Positions 1 through 6,219 of a DNA stretch of 8,250 nucleotides are shown one piece after another. Numbering within the stretch: the first letter of the stretch is position 1; each line of letters starts with the position of its first letter. Source of the DNA: Lentisphaeria bacterium (GTDB taxonomy: Bacteria; Verrucomicrobiota; Lentisphaeria; Oligosphaerales; JAFGRS01); contig JAFGRS010000192.1 in NCBI GenBank assembly GCA_016935045.1, positions 1 to 8,250 on the forward strand, read 5' to 3'. The translations under genes and the position numbers were made by a program. Under the pieces are notes generated by a model. It saw only the letters and a list, made by a program, of their open reading frames with translations, made no database searches and had not been told where the DNA came from.

Positions 1-2
1 GG

Positions 3-92
3 GTATGGGCGCCGCCGGCCCGGGTGCACGCTGCCTCCGCCGGCGCTCCCACCAACGTCACCGTATTTCCGTTCGCGAGCACTAAGGTTTAG
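3..92 (+). CDS. Possible 3' end of a plus-strand gene (partial, unrecognised)
   Basis: One plus-strand frame is open from the window edge to a TAG at 90-92 and would encode 29 residues ending in NVTVFPFASTKV. The residue mix is protein-like and third codon positions are mostly G or C, as in the neighbouring genes. If real, this is the C-terminus of a gene convergent with the thymidylate synthase, leaving 65 bp between the two stops, in which an inverted repeat lies. No family is recognisable. The other two plus frames also run some distance without stops, so chance is a serious alternative. No function can be assigned. Confidence 0.2.
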   Translation, partial: VWAPPARVHAASAGAPTNVTVFPFASTKV

Positions 93-94
93 AA

Positions 95-148
95 CGCACC
101 GGCAGGCGCAAATGGAACGCCCTTCTCCGCGGCGCCGCATCCGGTGCG
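95..148. terminator. Nested hairpin downstream of thyA (possible bidirectional terminator)
   Basis: A perfect 8-bp inverted repeat, CGCACCGG at 95-102 and CCGGTGCG at 141-148, encloses a second 5-bp pairing, GGCGC at 105-109 with GCGCC at 132-136. It lies just after the thyA stop and, if the plus-strand partial gene is real, between two convergent ends. There is no T-run on either strand, so it is not a canonical intrinsic terminator. Many GC-rich bacteria use such T-less hairpins, but its role here is inferred. Confidence 0.3.
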
Positions 149-157
149 AGACGGGCA

Positions 158-1000
158 TCACGCCCCCATGTCGCGGACCTTGGCCAGGATGGCGGGTCGG
201 GCCCCCTCCATGATGTCGCGAACGTCGCGGTACTGGAACACCCGTTCCTCGAAGGTGCGGCGTTCCAGGTTGGGGAGGAAGCGCTCGTTGAACTCGCGGA
301 AGTACGCCCCATAGATGTGATAGCTGTCCGCCATGTGCATATAACGGCCCAGGGCCACGCTCCGTCCGCTGATCTCGGCAATGCGTTCGGCGATGCGCTT
401 CTGGAGTTGCACGAGGGCGAACATGTTCATGAAGGCGGCCTTGTAGGCGTCGTTCGAGCGGAAGCGGACATTGGTGTTGAGAAAGGCCTCTCCGTCTTCC
501 TCGGTGATGCGGCACCAGATGCTTTGCAGGCAGGCGGGGTCGTAGCAGGCGTTGTCCTCCCAGACCTTCCAGGTGATGGCCTGGGCCCTGCGGGTGAAGG
601 GGGTTTCGGCGAGTTTCCGGGCCACGAGTTCGATCTGGTCGATGGGTTTGGGGAAGCCGGGCACGGCATAGGCGAAGAGCCGTTCGTTGTAGGTGTATTC
701 CCAGCGCGTGTCGTCGGGGTCGTCCTGATTCCGCACGAGGTGGTTCTTGATGCCTTCGACGACCTCCATGGTGTATTCCTGCAGGTCTTCGAGGCCGCCG
801 GGGAAGTCCCTGTGAATCATGGGTTCCGCGAGGGGATCTTCGATGGTGATGACCATGGTGGCATCGATACTGGCGGGATCGTCGGGCTTGTCGTACTGGG
901 TCTTCAGGCGGCAGCCGCCGCGGTGCAGTTCCAGCAGGGAGTTCTCCCAGGCTGCCGCGATGCTGTTTCCTCTGGCCGCGAGTATGGGGATGCCTTTCAT
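158..1000 (-). CDS. thyA: Thymidylate synthase, archaeal-like ThyA-family protein
   Basis: This 280-residue protein belongs to the thymidylate synthase fold family, which methylates dUMP to dTMP with a methylene-folate donor. Matches to the E. coli enzyme are clear: the phosphate-binding Arg pair R137-R138 in TRRAQAITWKVWE, the candidate nucleophile C157 in YDPACLQS, then R181-S-N-D184 and N192 with the same 11-residue spacing as R166 and N177 in E. coli, and H228/Y230 in DSYHIYG. Retained N192 argues for dUMP rather than dCMP as substrate. The N-terminal half (AWENSLLEL, DATMVITIEDP, FPGGLEDLQEYTMEVVEGI, WEYTYNERLFAY) is unlike E. coli ThyA but resembles the archaeal-type synthases as I remember them. 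ATG at 1000-998 is chosen because the purine-rich GGAAGGAA at 1018-1011 precedes it; the frame stays open to 1207 but that extension reads spacer repeats. Hydroxymethylase activity cannot be excluded. The gene stands apart, 350 bp after ligA. Confidence 0.85.
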   Translation of the reverse strand: MKGIPILAARGNSIAAAWENSLLELHRGGCRLKTQYDKPDDPASIDATMVITIEDPLAEPMIHRDFPGGLEDLQEYTMEVVEGIKNHLVRNQDDPDDTRWEYTYNERLFAYAVPGFPKPIDQIELVARKLAETPFTRRAQAITWKVWEDNACYDPACLQSIWCRITEEDGEAFLNTNVRFRSNDAYKAAFMNMFALVQLQKRIAERIAEISGRSVALGRYMHMADSYHIYGAYFREFNERFLPNLERRTFEERVFQYRDVRDIMEGARPAILAKVRDMGA

Positions 1001-1010
1001 CGACCGGTTT

Positions 1011-1018
1011 TTCCTTCC
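1011..1018 (-). promoter_or_regulatory. Ribosome binding site of thyA
   Basis: The minus strand reads GGAAGGAA here, with 10 nt between it and the ATG at 1000-998. It decides the start against the in-frame ATG at 1207-1205. Confidence 0.6.
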
Positions 1019-1061
1019 TGGTGTGCGGGTCGCCTCGATACCCTCCGCATGGTCCAGCGTC

Positions 1062-1082
1062 TGCCCGGGAGAACGCGGGCGC
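1062..1082 (-). repeat. Degenerate third copy of the GCCCGCG hairpin repeat
   Basis: Read on the minus strand, these 21 bases match the corresponding part of the plus-strand repeat at 6190-6219 at 19 of 21 positions (hand alignment). One difference falls in the loop and one in the stem; GCCCG and CGGGC can still pair. It lies in the predicted thyA leader. Confidence 0.5.
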
Positions 1083-1098
1083 CGCTGACGCCGCGCGA

Positions 1099-1127
1099 AC
1101 CATACCGGCGCGGTGAGCGCCGTGCAA
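1099..1127 (-). promoter_or_regulatory. Candidate sigma70-type promoter for thyA
   Basis: The minus strand carries TTGCAC (1127-1122), a 17-bp gap and TATGGT (1104-1099). That is the ideal spacing but only 3/6 and 4/6 matches to consensus. The spacer holds a dyad, CGGCGC-GGTGA-GCGCCG at 1106-1122, that could be an operator or chance. Transcription would start near 1092, giving a leader of about 90 nt before thyA. Because a 350-bp repeat-filled gap separates ligA from thyA, a dedicated promoter is expected somewhere in this region. Confidence 0.28.
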
Positions 1128-1129
1128 GC

Positions 1130-1236
1130 GGGAAACGGACACGAACGGACGTAACGGACGGGGAGGAGAGGGGAAACGGACACGAACGGGGAGGGGGAAA
1201 CGGACACAAACGGACGTAACGGACGGGGAAGGGGGG
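1130..1236 (+). repeat. ACGGAC repeat array, left arm
   Basis: Three tandem units start with GGGAAACGGACAC at 1130, 1171 and 1195. The first and third are a 37-bp direct repeat (1130-1166 and 1195-1231, offset 65 bp) with two mismatches. Inside units, ACGGAC recurs every 9-10 bp (ACGGACACGA, ACGGACGTA, ACGGACGGGG), about one DNA turn. G-runs of 4-6 separate the units. Confidence 0.85.
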
Positions 1237-1245
1237 AATGTTGAT

Positions 1246-1257
1246 ACGGGGTCCCGT
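1246..1257. repeat. Central palindrome of the repeat array
   Basis: ACGGG-GT-CCCGT lies between the two arms, close to the midpoint of the longest perfect inverted match (1160-1181 with 1315-1336). It could be a protein-binding site or the tip of a large cruciform; this is inference from position only. Confidence 0.4.
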
Positions 1258-1269
1258 CTGCCTCCCTCT

Positions 1270-1336
1270 CCGTTGTGTCCGTTCGTGTCCGTTTGTGTCC
1301 GTTTCCCCTTCCCCGTCCGTTTCCCCTCTCCTCCCC
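1270..1336 (-). repeat. ACGGAC repeat array, right (inverted) arm
   Basis: Read on the minus strand, this segment repeats ACGGACACAA, ACGGACACGA and ACGGACACA in tandem, after G-tract units that also begin GGGGAAACGGAC. It is the left arm's family in opposite orientation. The stretch 1315-1336 is a perfect 22-bp inverted match to 1160-1181, with 133 bp between them. Confidence 0.85.
1305..1336 (-). other. G-quadruplex-forming motif just after the ligA stop
   Basis: On the minus (mRNA-sense) strand there are four runs of GGGG, at 1336-1333, 1326-1323, 1314-1311 and 1308-1305, with intervening stretches of 6, 8 and 2 nt. The element starts 14 nt after the ligA stop and would lie in its 3' untranslated region. 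The pattern is seen directly; folding and any effect on termination or RNA stability are inferred. Confidence 0.5.
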
Positions 1337-1350
1337 GGCCCTCCTCCCGG

Positions 1351-3633
1351 TCAGAGGCCGAGTTCGGGCTGTCGGGTGGTGCTGGTTCGGTCGTTCGCGG
1401 GTCGGGCGTCAGGGGGCGCGTGGCGGTCCGCGGTTTCGCCATCGAGGAGGCGGAGGAACCGGTCTTCGTCGAGGACGGTGATCCCGAGTTCGCGTGCCTT
1501 GTCGGTTTTTCTGCGGCCGGTGTTTTCGCCGGCCACGAGATAGGTCGTGTTGCCGCTGACGCTGTCCGCGGCGGCGCCTCCGAGTTCGCGGATTCGCTGC
1601 CTGGCCTGGTCCCGGGTCAGGGTTCGGAGGGTACCGGTCAGGACGAACGTCTTGCCTTCGAGGGGCAGGCTGCCGGCAGCCGTAGCGGCGGCTGTTTCCG
1701 CCCTGCCCCCGCGGGGAGCGATGCCCAGCTCGCGGAGTCGGGCCAGGATGGACTGCCCGGCAGCCGACTCGAAGTAGCGGCAGATGCCGCGGGCGGTCTT
1801 GGGTCCGATGCCGGTGGTGACGAAGGCAGGGGTCCCGGGGGCGGCTTTCTGAGCGGCGCCGGGCCGCACGAGACCGAGGTCGGTGAGGCGTGCGCCCAGT
1901 TCCCGGATGGCGGGACGATCCTCCGCATTGCCCTCCTCCTGGAGCCGGAAGAGCTCGACGAGATCCCGGAGGATGGCCGAATGGGCCACGTCCTCGAGGT
2001 CGCGGTGGACGCGGGCTACGGCGAAGGCCGTACTGGCGCCGACCTCGGGGATGCCGAGGGCGTGGAGCCAGCGTTCGAGGGGGAGACTCCTGGCGCGTTC
2101 CAGGGCAGCGACGAGTTTGGCGGCGTTCCTGCTGCCGAGGACGCGGGGTTCTGCGGCCGTGCCGAGGTTGAGGTTCGCGAGGCGGTCGCGGTCGAGTCCG
2201 AACAGGTCGAGGGGTTCGCGGGCGAGGCCCTGTTCCACGAGTTTCTCGGCGACGATGCCCCCGAGGGCCTCGATATCGGCCGCGTTACGGGCGGCGAAGA
2301 AGCGGATGCGCCGGACTCCCTGTGCGGGGCACTGCAGGTTTTCGCAGCGCCAGGCCACGAACTGGGGGTCGCGGCTGACGGGGCCGCCGCAGGAGGGACA
2401 GCGATGGCCGATGTGTTCGAGGAAATCGAAGGACACGGTCCGGGGTGGGCGTTCCTCGGGGACGATACGTACCACGGCGGGGATGACGTCGCCTGCCTTC
2501 TCGATGACAACGGTGTCACCGATGCGGATGTCCTTGCGCCGGATTTCGTCGGCGTTGTGGAGGGTGGCACGGCTGATGGTGGAGCCGGCGAGAGGGACGG
2601 GTTCGAGTTCCGCCACCGGGGTCAGGGCGCCGGTCCGGCCGACCTGGACGGTGATGTCGCGGAGGATGGTGCGGGTCTGCTCGGCCTGATACTTGAAGGC
2701 CCTGGCCCAACTGGGGGCCTTGGCGGTGAAGCCCAGTCTCCGCCGTTGCTCGAAGTCGTTGACCTTGATGACCGCGCCGTCGATGTCGTAGGGAAAGAGG
2801 TGGCGTTTCCGGCCGAGTTCGCGCACGGCCGCGCGCATGTCCTCGAGGCCGCGGACGTGGCGGCACAGGGTTTGCGTGGGCAGGCCATAGGAGCGCAGGA
2901 GCCCCAGGAGCTGGTCCTGGGACGCGACCTGGACGCCCCGCATCTCGCCCTGGGCGTAGAAGACGCATTCCAGGGGCCGCGACGCGACGACCCGGGGATC
3001 GAGTTGTTTGAGGGTGCCGGCCGTGGCGTTGCGGGCATTGGCGAAGGCCGGTTCGCCCGCCTCCCGGCGTTGGGCGTTGAGGGTCTCGAAACCGTCGCGT
3101 CCCATGAACACCTCCCCCCGGGCCTCGAAGACCTCGGGGACGGGATCGGCCGCCAGCCGGAGGGGGACGCTGCGGATGGTCCGGACGTTGGCGGTCACGT
3201 CGTCGCCCTCGATGCCGTTGCCGCGCGTCAGGGCATAGGCCAGGAGGCCCATCTCGTAGCGGATGGAGATGCTGACCCCGTCGACCTTGGGTTCGACCGT
3301 ATAGGTCACATCCTCGCGGCCCAGTCCGCGGACGACGTATTCGTGGAATCGCCGCAGGTCGTCGTCGTCGTAGGTGTTGTCGAGGCTGAGCATGGGCACG
3401 GCGTGGGGCCGGGTGACGAACTCGCTGAGGGGTTGGCCGCCGACGCGCCGGGTCGGCGAGTCGGGTGTCACGAGGTCGGGGAACGCGGTTTCGAGGGCGA
3501 CGAGTTCGGCATGGAGGGCGTCGTACTCCCGGTCACTGATCTCCGGTTCGGCGTCGACGTAGTAGCGGCGGTTGTGGTACTGGAGAGTCTGGCGGAGTTC
3601 TTCGGCACGTTGTGCGGCGTGGTCTCGGTTCAT
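1351..3633 (-). CDS. ligA: NAD+-dependent DNA ligase LigA
   Basis: This 760-residue protein seals 3'-OH/5'-phosphate nicks in duplex DNA using NAD+, in replication and repair. Domains in order: Ia nicotinamide-mononucleotide-binding domain (about 1-65; Y19, H20, Y24, D34, Y37); adenylation domain with catalytic K116 in EPKVDG and DIDGAVIKV at 283-291; OB fold (about 325-400); zinc finger with C412, C415, C430 and C435; helix-hairpin-helix region (about 440-645); and BRCT (about 655-732). The usual length is near 670; the excess comes from roughly 45 residues inserted between two HhH elements (about 553-605) and a polar tail after BRCT ending QPELGL, which resembles a beta-clamp-binding hexamer. 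ATG at 3633 fits the family N-terminus, with GGAG 10 nt upstream. It follows priA by 90 bp and is probably cotranscribed with it. Confidence 0.97.
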   Translation of the reverse strand: MNRDHAAQRAEELRQTLQYHNRRYYVDAEPEISDREYDALHAELVALETAFPDLVTPDSPTRRVGGQPLSEFVTRPHAVPMLSLDNTYDDDDLRRFHEYVVRGLGREDVTYTVEPKVDGVSISIRYEMGLLAYALTRGNGIEGDDVTANVRTIRSVPLRLAADPVPEVFEARGEVFMGRDGFETLNAQRREAGEPAFANARNATAGTLKQLDPRVVASRPLECVFYAQGEMRGVQVASQDQLLGLLRSYGLPTQTLCRHVRGLEDMRAAVRELGRKRHLFPYDIDGAVIKVNDFEQRRRLGFTAKAPSWARAFKYQAEQTRTILRDITVQVGRTGALTPVAELEPVPLAGSTISRATLHNADEIRRKDIRIGDTVVIEKAGDVIPAVVRIVPEERPPRTVSFDFLEHIGHRCPSCGGPVSRDPQFVAWRCENLQCPAQGVRRIRFFAARNAADIEALGGIVAEKLVEQGLAREPLDLFGLDRDRLANLNLGTAAEPRVLGSRNAAKLVAALERARSLPLERWLHALGIPEVGASTAFAVARVHRDLEDVAHSAILRDLVELFRLQEEGNAEDRPAIRELGARLTDLGLVRPGAAQKAAPGTPAFVTTGIGPKTARGICRYFESAAGQSILARLRELGIAPRGGRAETAAATAAGSLPLEGKTFVLTGTLRTLTRDQARQRIRELGGAAADSVSGNTTYLVAGENTGRRKTDKARELGITVLDEDRFLRLLDGETADRHAPPDARPANDRTSTTRQPELGL

Positions 3634-3723
3634 GGGGGTGGTTCTCCGGCGGGGGCGTATCGGGGAGGTCCGGCGTCTCCGGTGGTGCGGGAGTCGTGGT
3701 TCCGCCCGTACGGCGGGATTGTT
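3634..3723 (-). other. priA-ligA intergenic segment with small hairpin
   Basis: This 90-bp gap holds a 5-bp GC stem, CCGCC/GGCGG with loop CGTAC at 3702-3716, about 7 nt past the priA stop, and the ligA ribosome binding site. No T-run follows, so a true terminator is unlikely and readthrough from priA to ligA is expected. Confidence 0.4.
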
Positions 3724-5928
3724 TCAGAGCAGGGAACGCGGGTCGACATCGACGTAGGCCTCGACGTGATCGGGGAAACGGGCCCCCACGGTCAGGGGGC
3801 GCAGCAGGCGCAGGAGGCCGCGGACGGCGCCCCCGCGCAGACTGAGCAGGTAGCGGAACTGGCCGCGCATCTTGGCGATGGGTGCCGGCATGGGTCCGGC
3901 CACGACGGTTCCGCGGGGCAGGCGGGGAGTCAGTCGAGCGGCGAAGGTGGTGGCGGCGCGGGCCGTGGCGGGTTCGTCGGGGCCGCGGAAATGGACCATG
4001 ATCATGTGGGCGGCGGGAGGGAATCCGAGGGCGATGCGGTCGGCGATCTCCTCCCCGTAGAAGGTGAGGAAGTCGTGGTTGAGGGCATGCTGGAGGGCGG
4101 GGTGGTAGGGGGTGTAGGTCTGCACCACGACGTGGCCCTCCTGTTCGCCTCTGCCGGAGCGTCCGGCGACCTGGGTCAGGAGTTGGAAGGTGCGTTCGGG
4201 GGCGCGGAAGTCCGGCATGTGCAGTCCCATGTCCGCGAACAGGACCCCGACCAGGGTGCAGTTGGGGAAGTGGAGGCCCTTGGCGATCATCTGGGTGCCG
4301 ATGAGCACGTGGATGCGGCCGGCGCGGAACGCCTGGAGGGTATCCTGGTAGGAGCGTCGCGTGGTCATGGTATCCGAGTCCATGCGCCCGATGGAGGCCC
4401 CGGGGAAGAGGGCATGCGCGGCGGCCTCGACCTTTTCGGTGCCGGTGCCGAGGTAGCGGACGTTGGCGTCGCCGCATACGGGGCAGGTCTCCGGCGCGGG
4501 CTCGATGTGGCCGCAGAGGTGGCAGCAGAGGGTGCGGTCCTTGCGGTGGTAGGTGTAGGTGGTGGAGCAGTCCGCGCAGGCGGCGACGAAGCCGCAGTGG
4601 CCGCAGAGGAACTGGGTGGCGTAGCCTCTGCGGTTGAGGAAGAGGATGGTCTGTTCGCCGCGGCCGCGGCGGTCTTCGACGAGGGATTCGAGGCGTCGGG
4701 AGAAGATCTGCGAATGTCCCCGGGCGGCGGCTTCCGCGCGCATGTCGACGAGTTCCATGACGGGCATGCTGCGGGAGTCGACGCGCCGGGTGAGGGTCGC
4801 GAGTTGGTACTTGCCCCTGCCGGCGTTGTAGTAGGATTCGAGGGAAGGCGTTGCGGAGCCGAGGACGACGGTGGCCTGGTCGAGTTTGCCGCGCACGACG
4901 GCGACGTCGCGGGCGTGGTAGCGGGGTGATTCCTCCTGTTTGTAGGTGTTCTCGTGTTCCTCGTCGACGACGATGAGGCCGACGTTCGCGAAGGGGGCGA
5001 AGAGAGCGCTGCGGGCACCGACGACGATGTGGGACTTGCCTTCGCGCATGCGCGTCCACTCGTCGAAACGCTCCCCGTCGCTGAGGCCGCTGTGCTGCAC
5101 GCTGACCTGTTCGCCGAAGCGGGCCCGGAAGGACTCGCAGGTCTGGGGTGTGAGGGAGATCTCGGGGACCAGGACGATGGCATCCCGGCCCCGGGTCAGG
5201 CATTCCTCGATGGCCTGAAGATAGACCTCCGTCTTGCCGCTGCCCGTGACGCCGTGCAGGAGGATGACGGCGCCGTCCCGGGCCCGGATGCTGGCCTCGA
5301 TGCGTTCCAGGGCGCGGCTCTGTTCCGCACTCAGCGCCAGGGGCTTGCTGGGCAGGATGACGTCTTCGGCGAAGGGGTCCCGTCCGACGGCCCTTTCCTC
5401 GATGACGAGGAAGCCGCACCTTTCGAGGCGCTGGACGACCGAGGGGCCGGCCCGGGCGGCGGCGCAGAGTTCGGGGACGGGTGCGGCGCCGAGGCGTCTG
5501 AGGTGTTCGAGGACGCTCTGTTGCTTGGGGGTCAGTCGACCGATTGCCGCGGCATCGTGTGTCTGTTTTTGGGGCAGGCAGGCGAAGCGTTGGCGTTTGG
5601 GCCGCATGCGTCCGCAGCGGACCACGGCCGGGAGGACGGCGCGCACGGCGTGTTCCCGAGGGCAGCAGTAGTACTCCGCGATCCAGTCGGCGAGGCGGAG
5701 AAGACTGGCCGGGATCTGCTCCCGCTCGCCCTCGATGCCGAGGATCGCCTTGAGGCGCGGGAAGTCGGAATGCTCCTTGATCCCCACGACGAAGCCCAGG
5801 CGATGGGTCGTGCCGAAGGGGACCCTCACGCGGCATCCCGGGCGCAGCCGCCCCGCCAGGCGCTGGGGAATCTCATAGTCGAATTCCCGGTCCAGAGCCA
5901 GGTCCGTGATTACCCTTGCCACCGCCAT
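3724..5928 (-). CDS. priA: Replication restart helicase PriA (primosomal protein N')
   Basis: PriA binds abandoned replication forks, unwinds the lagging-strand arm with 3'-5' polarity and helps reload the replisome. The 734-residue length matches E. coli PriA (732). Seen in order: N-terminal 3'-DNA-binding domain (1-105, starting VARVITDLALDREFDYEIP); winged helix (about 130-185); helicase lobe 1 with Walker A GVTGSGKT (226-233; K232, T233), VPEISLTPQ (254-262) and Walker B DEEH (322-325), followed by the family-typical TYKQEESPRYHARD; lobe 2 with embedded zinc module of eight Cys (442, 445, 451, 454, 469, 472, 482, 485); motif VI QVAGRSGR (586-593); and the C-terminal domain. All key residues are present, so it should be active. 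ATG at 5928 is preceded by GGAGG with 9 nt spacing. It starts a probable priA-ligA operon and is separated from the ketosynthase genes by 308 bp. Confidence 0.98.
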   Translation of the reverse strand: MAVARVITDLALDREFDYEIPQRLAGRLRPGCRVRVPFGTTHRLGFVVGIKEHSDFPRLKAILGIEGEREQIPASLLRLADWIAEYYCCPREHAVRAVLPAVVRCGRMRPKRQRFACLPQKQTHDAAAIGRLTPKQQSVLEHLRRLGAAPVPELCAAARAGPSVVQRLERCGFLVIEERAVGRDPFAEDVILPSKPLALSAEQSRALERIEASIRARDGAVILLHGVTGSGKTEVYLQAIEECLTRGRDAIVLVPEISLTPQTCESFRARFGEQVSVQHSGLSDGERFDEWTRMREGKSHIVVGARSALFAPFANVGLIVVDEEHENTYKQEESPRYHARDVAVVRGKLDQATVVLGSATPSLESYYNAGRGKYQLATLTRRVDSRSMPVMELVDMRAEAAARGHSQIFSRRLESLVEDRRGRGEQTILFLNRRGYATQFLCGHCGFVAACADCSTTYTYHRKDRTLCCHLCGHIEPAPETCPVCGDANVRYLGTGTEKVEAAAHALFPGASIGRMDSDTMTTRRSYQDTLQAFRAGRIHVLIGTQMIAKGLHFPNCTLVGVLFADMGLHMPDFRAPERTFQLLTQVAGRSGRGEQEGHVVVQTYTPYHPALQHALNHDFLTFYGEEIADRIALGFPPAAHMIMVHFRGPDEPATARAATTFAARLTPRLPRGTVVAGPMPAPIAKMRGQFRYLLSLRGGAVRGLLRLLRPLTVGARFPDHVEAYVDVDPRSLL

Positions 5929-6020
5929 GGTCCGTGCCCTCCGGCAGGCCCGCCCGGGGGCTCACTCCCGCAAGCGCCAACCCAGTCTACAGGTCGTTGG
6001 TTTCCCGATAAACGTAGGCT

Positions 6021-6048
6021 CCGAACGCCGAACGTCGAACGCCGAAGG
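6021..6048 (+). repeat. Four tandem heptamers (CCGAACG type)
   Basis: CCGAACG, CCGAACG, TCGAACG and CCGAAGG follow each other without gaps. The array sits about 90-120 bp upstream of the priA start, next to the only modestly AT-containing stretch of the spacer. Whether it binds a regulator or is a neutral intergenic repeat cannot be told from one copy. Confidence 0.75.
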
Positions 6049-6137
6049 AGAAGAGGTCACTTGTCCGGCCGGCAGCCGATCGCTTCGCGATGGGGAAACG
6101 CCTTCCCGGCCCGGTCAACCCGACACCACGCCGCGGC

Positions 6138-6167
6138 GCACCTGGAGCGCCCGCGTCCTCGCGGGCA
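6138..6167 (+). repeat. Hairpin repeat, copy 1
   Basis: This is a 30-bp unit beginning GCACCTGGAGC and ending in a perfect hairpin: stem GCCCGCG (6149-6155), loop TCCT, stem CGCGGGC (6160-6166). It is identical to copy 2 except for one base (A/G in CCTGGAG versus CCTGGGG). Confidence 0.85.
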
Positions 6168-6189
6168 TGCCTTTCGGGGACCGTGCGCC

Positions 6190-6219
6190 GCACCTGGGGC
6201 GCCCGCGTCCTCGCGGGCA
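6190..6219 (+). repeat. Hairpin repeat, copy 2
   Basis: This copy lies 52 bp from copy 1 with one mismatch and the same 7-bp stem and TCCT loop (6201-6218). It starts only 18 bp after the short ketosynthase gene's stop, so its hairpin could mark the end of that transcript. There is no T-run, however. Confidence 0.85.

Larger units (their letters stand above)
1001..1350. other. 350-bp spacer between ligA and thyA
   Basis: No convincing gene lies here. Reading toward thyA, the spacer holds a G-tract element just after the ligA stop, an inverted array of ACGGACAC-type repeats around a central palindrome, a candidate promoter, a degenerate copy of the hairpin repeat seen before priA, and the thyA ribosome binding site. 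Short open frames across it encode only low-complexity V/S/P/F-rich strings produced by the repeats. Confidence 0.8.

Noticed and set aside
1001..1207. 69-residue N-terminal extension of the thymidylate synthase
   Set aside because: It translates the ACGGACAC repeats and spacer into low-complexity sequence, skips a good ribosome binding site at 1018-1011, and has no counterpart in the family.
317..1219. Plus-strand open frame of 300 codons antisense to thyA
   Set aside because: It has the same codon-register mirror effect over thyA and continues into the repeat array. No motifs are seen and the minus strand carries clear thymidylate synthase residues.
1130..1336. CRISPR array
   Set aside because: The units differ in length and lie head to tail without unique spacers of constant size; the second half is inverted and no cas gene is near.
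3702..3716. Intrinsic terminator between priA and ligA
   Set aside because: The stem is only 5 bp and there is no T-run after it; the short gap favours cotranscription.
1273..4929. Very long plus-strand open frame (1218 codons) antisense to ligA and priA
   Set aside because: It is in exact codon register with both minus-strand genes, so its stops could arise only from sense TTA, CTA or TCA codons, which GC-rich genes avoid. It ends precisely at the TCA codon of PriA Ser334. The translation is G/A/E/D/V-rich without any family motif, while the opposite strand encodes complete LigA and most of PriA.
3533..5836. Second long minus-strand frame (767 codons) within priA
   Set aside because: It is an out-of-frame reading of priA, extremely rich in Arg and Pro, without domains; the PriA frame has all helicase and zinc motifs.
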